NCBI GenBank assembly: GCA_964035575.1
Contig: OZ037847.1
Span: 1,667,408 to 1,731,407, forward strand
DNA length: 64,000 nucleotides
From: Rhynchopus sp. YZ270_cl-10
Lineage: Eukaryota > Euglenozoa > Diplonemea > Diplonemida > Diplonemidae
Reading direction: 5' to 3'
The notes beneath the pieces are model-generated. The model had not been told where the DNA came from and made no database searches. It saw only the letters and a program-made list of their open reading frames with translations. The position numbers were made by a program, and so were the translations under genes. Shown piece by piece: positions 55,101-64,000 of the stretch (its first letter is position 1; each line of letters begins with the position of its first letter).

Positions 55101-58100
55101 GATATTGAGGCGGAAAAAAAAATATTAAGACAGTCCTGTTCAAAAATTGCTTTAGTAAATGACACTTGGCATTATGCCAAAATCAGCATTTTTGCCTTGA
55201 AAAACCTAAAAAATCACATGTAATGTGTGGTGGTCAAAAGTGCACGATTCCTTCGTTAATGCATTTTTTGAGTACCAGTTATATCTGGGGAATATAGTCA
55301 GATCACTCTTCAGACCAGCTGGCGTTTACCACAAAAACACTACTTTTTCAACAGGCCACTTTTCGCCTGAAGAGCCACTTAAGGCAGGCACCACCAGCCA
55401 GCCAGTTTCCATGAGCGGCAGAACTGGAATGTGCGTATTGGGCAGTGAAACTGCCGAGTACGCACACTCCAGTTCAGAAAAAAATCCTAAAAAACCTTAG
55501 TTTTTTAGTTTTTACTTTAGGCCGTGCGCCACCCACACCCACCCCCGCACACACCCACCCCCACACACCCACACACCCACACACCCACACACACACACCC
55601 CCTCACCACAGGTGGATTTTTCGAAATATTTCACTAAACTTTTGCTTATCAGAAAGTGACTTTTTTGGGTACATCGTGCAGTTTGGGGATATTGAGGCGG
55701 AAAAAAAAATATTAAGACAGTCCTGTTCAAAAATTGCTTTAGTAAATGACACTTGGCATTATGCCAAAATCAGCATTTTTGCCTTGAAAAACCTAAAAAA
55801 TCACATGTAATGTGTGGTGGTCAAAAGTGCACGATTCCTTCGTTAATGCATTTTTTGAGTACCAGTTATATCTGGGGAATATAGTCAGATCACTCTTCAG
55901 ACCAGCTGGCGTTTACCACAAAAACACTACTTTTTCAACAGGCCACTTTTCGCCTGAAGAGCCACTTAAGGCAGGCACCACCAGCCAGCCAGTTTCCATG
56001 AGCGGCAGAACTGGAATGTGCGTATTGGGCAGTGAAACTGCCGAGTACGCACACTCCAGTTCAGAAAAAAATCCTAAAAAACCTTAGTTTTTTAGTTTTT
56101 ACTTTAGGCCGTGCGCCACCCACACCCACCCCCGCACACACCCACCCCCACACACCCACACACCCACACACCCACACACACACACCCCCTCACCACAGGT
56201 GGATTTTTCGAAATATTTCACTAAACTTTTGCTTATCAGAAAGTGACTTTTTTGGGTACATCGTGCAGTTTGGGGATATTGAGGCGGAAAAAAAAATATT
56301 AAGACAGTCCTGTTCAAAAATTGCTTTAGTAAATGACACTTGGCATTATGCCAAAATCAGCATTTTTGCCTTGAAAAACCTAAAAAATCACATGTAATGT
56401 GTGGTGGTCAAAAGTGCACGATTCCTTCGTTAATGCATTTTTTGAGTACCAGTTATATCTGGGGAATATAGTCAGATCACTCTTCAGACCAGCTGGCGTT
56501 TACCACAAAAACACTACTTTTTCAACAGGCCACTTTTCGCCTGAAGAGCCACTTAAGGCAGGCACCACCAGCCAGCCAGTTTCCATGAGCGGCAGAACTG
56601 GAATGTGCGTATTGGGCAGTGAAACTGCCGAGTACGCACACTCCAGTTCAGAAAAAAATCCTAAAAAACCTTAGTTTTTTAGTTTTTACTTTAGGCCGTG
56701 CGCCACCCACACCCACCCCCGCACACACCCACCCCCACACACCCACACACCCACACACCCACACACACACACCCCCTCACCACAGGTGGATTTTTCGAAA
56801 TATTTCACTAAACTTTTGCTTATCAGAAAGTGACTTTTTTGGGTACATCGTGCAGTTTGGGGATATTGAGGCGGAAAAAAAAATATTAAGACAGTCCTGT
56901 TCAAAAATTGCTTTAGTAAATGACACTTGGCATTATGCCAAAATCAGCATTTTTGCCTTGAAAAACCTAAAAAATCACATGTAATGTGTGGTGGTCAAAA
57001 GTGCACGATTCCTTCGTTAATGCATTTTTTGAGTACCAGTTATATCTCTTTTTCAACAGGCCACTTTTCGCCTGAAGAGCCACTTAAGGCAGGCACCACC
57101 AGCCAGCCAGTTTCCATGAGCGGCAGAACTGGAATGTGCGTATTGGGCAGTGAAACTGCCGAGTACGCACACTCCAGTTCAGAAAAAAATCCTAAAAAAC
57201 CTTAGTTTTTTAGTTTTTACTTTAGGCCGTGCGCCACCCACACCCACCCCCGCACACACCCACCCCCACACACCCACACACCCACACACCCACACACACA
57301 CACCCCCTCACCACAGGTGGATTTTTCGAAATATTTCACTAAACTTTTGCTTATCAGAAAGTGACTTTTTTGGGTACATCGTGCAGTTTGGGGATATTGA
57401 GGCGGAAAAAAAAATATTAAGACAGTCCTGTTCAAAAATTGCTTTAGTAAATGACACTTGGCATTATGCCAAAATCAGCATTTTTGCCTTGAAAAACCTA
57501 AAAAATCACATGTAATGTGTGGTGGTCAAAAGTGCACGATTCCTTCGTTAATGCATTTTTTGAGTACCAGTTATATCTGGGGAATATAGTCAGATCACTC
57601 TTCAGACCAGCTGGCGTTTACCACAAAAACACTACTTTTTCAACAGGCCACTTTTCGCCTGAAGAGCCACTTAAGGCAGGCACCACCAGCCAGCCAGTTT
57701 CCATGAGCGGCAGAACTGGAATGTGCGTATTGGGCAGTGAAACTGCCGAGTACGCACACTCCAGTTCAGAAAAAAATCCTAAAAAACCTTAGTTTTTTAG
57801 TTTTTACTTTAGGCCGTGCGCCACCCACACCCACCCCCGCACACACCCACCCCCACACACCCACACACCCACACACACACACCCCCTCACCACAGGTGGA
57901 TTTTTCGAAATATTTCACTAAACTTTTGCTTATCAGAAAGTGACTTTTTTGGGTACATCGTGCAGTTTGGGGATATTGAGGCGGAAAAAAAAATATTAAG
58001 ACAGTCCTGTTCAAAAATTGCTTTAGTAAATGACACTTGGCATTATGCCAAAATCAGCATTTTTGCCTTGAAAAACCTAAAAAATCACATGTAATGTGTG

Positions 58101-59299
58101 GTGGTCAAAAGTGCACGATTCCTTCGTTAATGCATTTTTTGAGTACCAGTTATATCTGGGGAATATAGTCAGATCACTATTCAGACCAGCTGGCGTTTAC
58201 CACAAAAACACTACTTTTTCAACAGGCCACTTTTCGCCTGAAGAGCCACTTAAGGCAGGCACCACCAGCCAGCCAGTTTCCATGAGCGGCAGAACTGGAA
58301 TGTGCGTATTGGGCAGTGAAACTGCCGAGTACGCACACTCCAGTTCAGAAAAAAATCCTAAAAAACCTTAGTTTTTTAGTTTTTACTTTAGGCCGTGCGC
58401 CACCCACACCCACCCCCGCACACACCCACCCCCACACACCCACACACCCACACACCCACACACACACACCCCCTCACCACAGGTGGATTTTTCGAAATAT
58501 TTCACTAAACTTTTGCTTATCAGAAAGTGACTTTTTTGGGTACATCGTGCAGTTTGGGGATATTGAGGCGGAAAAAAAAATATTAAGACAGTCCTGTTCA
58601 AAAATTGCTTTAGTAAATGACACTTGGCATTATGCCAAAATCAGCATTTTTGCCTTGAAAAACCTAAAAAATCACATGTAATGTGTGGTGGTCAAAAGTG
58701 CACGATTCCTTCGTTAATGCATTTTTTGAGTACCAGTTATATCTGGGGAATATAGTCAGATCACTCTTCAGACCAGCTGGCGTTTACCACAAAAACACTA
58801 CTTTTTCAACAGGCCACTTTTCGCCTGAAGAGCCACTTAAGGCAGGCACCACCAGCCAGCCAGTTTCCATGAGCGGCAGAACTGGAATGTGCGTATTGGG
58901 CAGTGAAACTGCCGAGTACGCACACTCCAGTTCAGAAAAAAATCCTAAAAAACCTTAGTTTTTTAGTTTTTACTTTAGGCCGTGCGCCACCCACACCCAC
59001 CCCCGCACACACCCACCCCCACACACCCACACACCCACACACCCACACACACACACCCCCTCACCACAGGTGGATTTTTCGAAATATTTCACTAAACTTT
59101 TGCTTATCAGAAAGTGACTTTTTTGGGTACATCGTGCAGTTTGGGGATATTGAGGCGGAAAAAAAAATATTAAGACAGTCCTGTTCAAAAATTGCTTTAG
59201 TAAATGACACTTGGCATTATGCCAAAATCAGCATTTTTGCCTTGAAAAACCTAAAAAATCACATGTAATGTGTGGTGGTCAAAAGTGCACGATTCCTTC
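43174..59299 (+). repeat. Head-to-tail array of a 587-bp unit: 27 units plus a partial one
   Basis: Units start with TCCTAAAAAACCTTAG at 43174, 43761, 44340, 44919, 45506 and then every 587 bp to 56659, followed by 57190, 57777, 58356 and a partial one at 58943. Three units (from 43761, 44340 and 57777) are 579 bp because they lack one CCCACACA. The unit from 56659 lacks 56 bp. Otherwise the copies are nearly identical. Each unit has, in order, an inverted repeat (CTAAAAAAC/GTTTTTTAG), a CACACCC microsatellite, about 330 bp of unique sequence and a 55-nt hairpin. The two frames of 91 and 121 codons repeated in every unit look like by-products: they have Thr/His/Pro strings from the microsatellite and no domain. 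Confidence 0.97.
43697..43751 (+). repeat. 55-nt hairpin present once per array unit (first copy)
   Basis: Two 26-nt arms (43697-43722 and 43726-43751) pair at 23 of 26 positions around a GAA loop. The outer part is GAACTGGA...TCCAGTTC. It recurs in every complete unit, 9 nt before the next unit start, and is absent from the type II units. It could be a fold-back RNA, a cruciform or a rolling-circle end signal. Confidence 0.9.
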
Positions 59300-60969
59300 G
59301 TAACGACAGGTTTTTTAGCCCGTCACCAAATCGATTTTTTTAAATCCTAAAAAACCTTAGTTTTTTAGTCTTTACTATAGAGATGTGCGCCACCCACACC
59401 ACACACACTACACACCCACACACAGCACACCCACACACACCCACACACACACACACACACACCCCCTCACCACCAGAGGGGATTTGACCAAAAAATCGAT
59501 TTTTTTAAATAAATAGTTGCTCATCCAAAAGTGAATTTTTTGGGCTTAACGTGTTGTTTGGGGGTATTGAGGCCCAAAAAAAAATTTTTTTTCAGTCGTG
59601 TTCAGAAATTGGACTGCCAAATGACATGTGGCATTCGGCCAAAAATCAGCTTTTTTGGTCATTTTTACCTTGTAAAACATGACACTTGTGGCATGCTTCC
59701 CAGCACAGGAAAGTGCATTGAAAAACCTGAAAAAACACATGTAATATGTGATGGTCAAAAGTGCAAGATTCCTTCGTTAATGAACATTTTGAGTACCAGT
59801 TATACCTGGGGAATATGGTCAGATCACTCTTTTGACCGTCTGGCGTTTACCACAAAAACACCACTTTTTACAGGCCACTTTACAGGCCAGTTCGTGAAGG
59901 CACGAGTGAGGTTTTTTTGTACACGTTACCGTGAGCGGGCGCGCGAAGCGCGCACGCGAACGCCCCGCGGGAAGCGAATAGCTGACCGCCTGCCCAGTGT
60001 GTGAGGTCCTTACAAAAAAAACCACCTGTAAAAAAAGGTGAGGTCCTCATCACGTTTCCATGGAAGTGTCACACAAGAACGACAGGTTTTTTAGCCCGTC
60101 ACCAAATCGATTTTTTTAAATCCTAAAAAACCTTAGTTTTTTAGTCTTTACTATAGAGATGTGCGCCACCCACACCACACACACTACACACCCACACACA
60201 GCACACCCACACACACCCACACACACACACACACACACCCCCTCACCACCAGAGGGGATTTGACCAAAAAATCGATTTTTTTAAATAAATAGTTGCTCAT
60301 CCAAAAGTGAATTTTTTGGGCTTAACGTGTTGTTTGGGGGTATTGAGGCCCAAAAAAAAATTTTTTTTCAGTCGTGTTCAGAAATTGGACTGCCAAATGA
60401 CATGTGGCATTCGGCCAAAAATCCTAAAAAACCTTAGTTTTTTAGTCTTTACTATAGAGATGTGCGCCACCCACACCACACACACTACACACCCACACAC
60501 AGCACACCCACACACACCCACACACACACACACACACACCCCCTCACCACCAGGGGGATTTGACCAAAAAATCGATTTTTTTAAATAAATAGTTGCTCAT
60601 CCAAAAGTGAATTTTTTGGGCTTAACGTGTTGTTTGGGGGTATTGAGGCCCAAAAAAAAATTTTTTTTCAGTCGTGTTCAGAAATTGGACTGCCAAATGA
60701 CATGTGGCATTCGGCCAAAAATCAGCTTTTTTGGTCATTTTTACCTTGTAAAACATGACACTTGTGGCATGCTTCCCAGTACAGGAAAGTGCATTGAAAA
60801 ACCTGAAAAAACACATGTAATATGTGATGGTCAAAAGTGCAAGATTCCTTCGTTAATGAACTTTTTGAGTACCAGTTATACCTGGGGAATATGGTCAGAT
60901 CACTCTTTTGACCATCTGGCGTTTACGACAAAAACACCACTTTTTAACAGGGCACTTTACAGGCACGAG
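59300..60969 (+). repeat. Type II relatives of the array unit, nested copies
   Basis: Units begin with TCCTAAAAAACCTTAG at 59345, 60121 and 60422, each directly after an A. They share the microsatellite and the central segment with the 587-bp units at moderate divergence and carry the CGACAGGTTTTTTAGCCCGTC tail instead of the 55-nt hairpin. The copy from 60121 is cut short after about 300 bp by the start of the one at 60422. One copy holds an extra stretch with the hairpin GCGCGC-GAA-GCGCGC (59939-59953). The block stops at about 60969, where the retrotransposon sequence begins. Confidence 0.85.
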
Positions 60970-61054
60970 TCCACACTGGTGTAGAGGTGGAGAGCCAGGT
61001 GTGCGATGTGATACGGGTGTATGCAGCTATTTAGACGTACAACACAGCAGAAGC

Positions 61055-61560
61055 CACAATTACAACAGTCCCAGCAACAGCAGCAGCAGCGATAGCAGCA
61101 GCAGCAGCAGCAACCGCAACAGCAGCAGCACCAGCAACAACACCGGCAGCAACACCATCAGAGGCTACAACAGCAGCATCAACAGCAACTTTAGCAGTAG
61201 CTACAGTAACAGCAACAACAGCAGCACCAGTGATAGCAGCAGCAGCAGCAGCAACTGCAACAACAGCAGCACCAGCAGCAGCACCAGCAGCAGCACCAGC
61301 AGCAACACCATCAGAGGCCACAACAGCAGCAACAACAACAACATTAGCAGTAACGGCAGTAACAGCTACAACAGCAGCACCAGTGATAGCAGCAGCAGTA
61401 GCAGCAAATGCAACAACAGCAGCACCAGCGGCAGCACCAGCAGCAACACCAGCAGCAACACCATCAGAGGCTACAACAGCAGCAACAACAGCAGCAGCTG
61501 CAACCGCAACAACAGCAACACCTTCAGAGACTACAACAGCAGCAACTCCAACAACAGCCC
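61055..61560 (+). repeat. AGC/AAC trinucleotide-rich region
   Basis: Imperfect AGC, AAC and ACC triplets with recurring larger blocks (AACACCATCAGAGGC occurs three times, CACCAGTGATAGCAGCAG twice). In the frame of the downstream LINE ORF it reads as Ser/Asn/Thr-rich sequence without stops. Confidence 0.85.
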
Positions 61561-61636
61561 ACATGGTGACAGCGGAGGTATGCTGGTGTTCTGGGGCAGC
61601 CTTGTGGGGCCTGAAACTTTAGGTGGCTGTGTGTCG

Positions 61637-64000
61637 ATGCGTATGTGGAGTACTGTTCTCACCCCCAATGTTCACATGGGGCGTGCAGAACATGGGCTTG
61701 GGTTTGACTGGTGGAGCATCCTCTGGGAACGCCTTTCTTCTCTTCGCCGACCAGACCCCCGCTGGGTAGCCGAGGCACCTGAGTGGGGTGTGTTTGTGTC
61801 GTTTGCAGTCCTCGATCTGTGGAAGGACAGACGTGCCCCTACCCTCAGTCATTACATTTTGTGGCTGATGCGTAGGAGGACCAGGAAGACGCGACGGGGG
61901 TACAGGTCCTTGAACTGGATCAAGACGCAGGCAGGCAAGCTCCATCGGCGCAAGGCGCACACTCGTCCGCCCTCTCCGGTTGCACGCCTTTTTCTGAGCG
62001 CACTGTGCCGAGTGCGAAGGGAGTGGCGCCTGTTGAGGCTTGCGGTGTCGCTGGTCGGATCTGCGATCCAGGCTGATGGCCCGCTACTCTGGATCGGGAT
62101 GTCCCTACTGGTCTTGCTGTCGCTGTTGTGGCGAGCGGTGACGCCCTGGGACCTGCGCCCACCAACACCTCGATTTGTGAAAGTTGAGGAGGCCGCCCAT
62201 TGGGATGACGAGGTTGCTCACCTGGCAGAGGATGTGGGTGATGAGGAGGTCGCTGTATGGGATGATGAGTTCGTGGAAGGTGACGACGACTGGGCTTGGG
62301 GATTGCGCGATGAGGTTGACGACTGGGAGTTCCCTGAGGAATACATCCCGCACGACCAGTTAGTTGGTGGATGTGCCGATGCAACGCTGTCCGCGACATA
62401 CGGAGATCATGCTCTGGAAGTGGACAGAATCCTGGGGGAAGCCCATGCCCTACGTGTACCAAATAATTTTGTACACGACTGCAGCCTAGCGGCCATTCAC
62501 GCATCGGGTTGGCGCTCCGCTCCGCCGTCCTACTCCACCGACCGGAAAGACATCGGCGACTTGGCGGTAACGCTAGAACGTGCGATGAGGAGTGTCCTCA
62601 AGTCCGGCGATGCGCTCACTCGTTGGATTGATGGGGTCAGAGGATCTGCAAAGTTGGACCACCTTGCCCTGCGTCTCTTCGCGGTGAGGCGCAACCTCAA
62701 CATCGTCATCGTTCAGGCTGGAGCGACCCCGATCGTCCTGATCGCGCCAGGTGAGGGGAACATAAAGAACGAGGAAAAGCGCGCCAAGGAGTTGATGGGT
62801 CGCACGACGGTAGCCGTGGCGCTGTGCAATGGCCATTACGAGGCTATCCGTCCGGTAGATGAGAGGGACTTTCGGGACATATCGTCGGCCTTGCTGAAGA
62901 AAGCGGTCAGAGCGAAGCTGAACCCCTTGGCCCTGGACCAGTGCCCGTTGTCTACATCGGACCCCTCGGGTGAGGATCTGGAATCCTGTCTTGGTAAACC
63001 GGAGGAGGACTTCTGCTTTTGCCCAGTGGAGGGATGCAAGGGTGGCATAGTTTCACAATCAGATGTGAAGTCGTTCACACGGTCCGGCCTCCTAAATCAT
63101 TTGAAGCTCCATACGAGAGCGGCTGAGTACATTCCAGATCACATCTTGTCCTACTTCGGTTTTAGGAGATGCGTCGGAGACGAGTGCACGGCCCTCCTAC
63201 AACGTTCACAGAGCGCGTGCCAGGCGTGTTCGGCTATAATGAAAGAGGTACCAGCCCCATCCATAGACAACCGCCTCCGCGGCGCCCGCCCCGCTGGCAT
63301 GCCCTCTTTGCAGGAGATTGGGACCACACGGTTCAAGCTGAAAGGAACCTGCCCACCTGACCTGGCCCACCGCTACACCCTCATCTTCCAGAGGGTACTG
63401 CAGGAGATCCTGGTGCATCAGGACCCTTGTGCCTGGACGAAGTTTGCCCTGTTCTTCACTGTCTTACACAGGGACCGTGCGCACGGACGCAGGACGAAGG
63501 TAACAGATCGACGTTGTTTCAACTCCTGGAAAAAGGACCTGGATAGGTGGGACGCTGGGAGCTGGGGGGAGCTTTGGTCCAACGCTTTGGATGAGGTACA
63601 GGACCAGCCTGTGTGGACACCAGGGGACACTTTGGAGGCGCGCCAGAAACGCTCCCGTTTGAAGGCAGCAACGGGACTTCCGGGCCAGGCCCTGACAGCC
63701 CTCACCAGTGACGGACTCGCACCACATGGACCCGCAACTCTGGAGAAGCTGAAGGGCAAACACCCCACGGAGATCCGATCGGTTATGCATGAGAATGTGA
63801 GGAACCCCTCTGGGCCCGCCGATTTCACCACCAAGGAGGTTATGGAAGCAATCAGCAGCATGCCGCGAGCCACTGCAGGTGGTCCGTCAAACCTGACAGG
63901 ATCACTCCTCCGTGTCCTGTGCAACCAGAAGCATACCCCTGGCACGCTCGCTGCTCTAACGAAGGTGTTGTCCTCATTGGCACAAGGCAAAGCTCACCGA
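61637..64000 (+). CDS. LINE ORF: OTU-like protease domain, zinc fingers, start of reverse transcriptase (partial)
   Basis: Open from the ATG at 61637 to the window end (788 codons). An ATG at 61580 is equally possible, and the frame is open back to about 60869 through the Ser/Asn-rich region. Residues 1-190 are basic and Trp/Arg-rich with one hydrophobic stretch (LLWIGMSLLVLLSLLW). An acidic segment follows (about 195-245). Residues about 274-405 look like an OTU cysteine protease: NNFVHDCSLAAI with Cys282, LDHLALRLFAVRRNLNIVIV, and LCNGHYEAI with His400. Next come CFCPVEGC (C460-C467) with NHLKLH (H488, H492), a C2H2-type finger, and a second Cys group (RRCVGDEC, CQAC). Residues from about 729 (DFTTKEVMEAISSMPRATAG, then GPSNLTG) match the first block of a reverse transcriptase. 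OTU activity is inferred from motif order only. Confidence 0.78.
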   Translation, partial: MRMWSTVLTPNVHMGRAEHGLGFDWWSILWERLSSLRRPDPRWVAEAPEWGVFVSFAVLDLWKDRRAPTLSHYILWLMRRRTRKTRRGYRSLNWIKTQAGKLHRRKAHTRPPSPVARLFLSALCRVRREWRLLRLAVSLVGSAIQADGPLLWIGMSLLVLLSLLWRAVTPWDLRPPTPRFVKVEEAAHWDDEVAHLAEDVGDEEVAVWDDEFVEGDDDWAWGLRDEVDDWEFPEEYIPHDQLVGGCADATLSATYGDHALEVDRILGEAHALRVPNNFVHDCSLAAIHASGWRSAPPSYSTDRKDIGDLAVTLERAMRSVLKSGDALTRWIDGVRGSAKLDHLALRLFAVRRNLNIVIVQAGATPIVLIAPGEGNIKNEEKRAKELMGRTTVAVALCNGHYEAIRPVDERDFRDISSALLKKAVRAKLNPLALDQCPLSTSDPSGEDLESCLGKPEEDFCFCPVEGCKGGIVSQSDVKSFTRSGLLNHLKLHTRAAEYIPDHILSYFGFRRCVGDECTALLQRSQSACQACSAIMKEVPAPSIDNRLRGARPAGMPSLQEIGTTRFKLKGTCPPDLAHRYTLIFQRVLQEILVHQDPCAWTKFALFFTVLHRDRAHGRRTKVTDRRCFNSWKKDLDRWDAGSWGELWSNALDEVQDQPVWTPGDTLEARQKRSRLKAATGLPGQALTALTSDGLAPHGPATLEKLKGKHPTEIRSVMHENVRNPSGPADFTTKEVMEAISSMPRATAGGPSNLTGSLLRVLCNQKHTPGTLAALTKVLSSLAQGKAHR

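Larger units (their letters stand above)
60970..64000 (+). mobile_element. LINE-type (non-LTR) retrotransposon, cut by the window end
   Basis: Begins where the repeat block ends and continues past the window. It holds the long frame described at 61637-64000: OTU-like domain, zinc-finger region and the N-terminal part of a reverse transcriptase. Endonuclease, most of the RT and the 3' tail lie outside. The frame is open for at least 788 codons, so the copy looks young. The zinc-finger-then-RT order is like site-specific or R2/NeSL-type LINEs and like related elements of oomycetes and dinoflagellates. A restriction-like endonuclease after the RT would be expected if that placement is right. Confidence 0.7.

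Noticed and set aside
43501-59268. 91- and 121-codon frames repeated in every 587-bp unit
   Set aside because: Contain microsatellite-derived Thr/His/Pro strings, overlap each other and have no domain. Their identity reflects array homogeneity, not coding constraint.
61031-61564. 177-codon Ala/Val frame on the minus strand over the AGC/AAC region
   Set aside because: A by-product of triplet repeats; the opposite-strand frame is continuous with the LINE ORF and is the better explanation.

Overview
The window looks like nuclear DNA of a single-celled eukaryote (protist). Genes carry short spliceosomal introns that start GTATG(T/C) or a close variant (one GTATAA, one GTATGA). All three standard stop codons are used. 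Coding sequence is GC-rich, and the spacers are full of A and T homopolymers. Every confidently called gene lies on the + strand. Most start codons sit 5-45 nt downstream of a C/A- or pyrimidine-rich tract ending in AG, which resembles the 3' ends of the internal introns. One-strand gene order plus an acceptor-like AG before each ATG would fit a trans-splicing lineage such as a euglenozoan, but no spliced-leader gene or transcript is visible, so this is inference.

Gene part, about 1-37 kb. In order: a MAP-kinase-like kinase with an SQY activation motif (1061), a membrane-anchored glycerophosphodiester phosphodiesterase (3220), a two-exon coiled-coil protein (6905), a dithiol glutaredoxin (8837), a small unknown protein (9788), a MYST histone acetyltransferase (10526), a six-exon Pumilio-like RNA-binding protein (11854), a small coiled-coil protein (15996), a five-exon mitochondrial 2-oxoglutarate dehydrogenase E1 (17747), an AAAP amino-acid transporter (21966), a large vWA-UBA-RING/RBR ubiquitin-ligase-like protein (29213), a secreted beta-propeller-like protein (32995) and a two-exon, probably mitochondrial unknown protein (35594). 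These look like unrelated housekeeping or regulatory genes, not one pathway. Between them lie a piggyBac-type non-autonomous element with perfect 14-bp inverted ends and TTAA duplication (25223-26591), a smaller inverted-repeat element (24553-24754) and the tail of a hAT transposase (27510).

Repeat part, about 37-61 kb. There are decayed gene fragments. Two opposed arrays of the G-rich octamer TTTGCGGG flank about 40 copies of a 13-mer. A DIRS-like tyrosine-recombinase retroelement is interrupted by a 200-N assembly gap. Then comes a 16-kb head-to-tail array of 27 nearly identical 587-bp units, each with a 55-nt hairpin, bordered on both sides by diverged relatives of the same family.

End of the window, 61-64 kb. 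A LINE-type retrotransposon reading frame encodes a low-complexity Ser/Asn region, an OTU-protease-like domain, a zinc-finger region and the start of a reverse transcriptase. It runs off the window edge.
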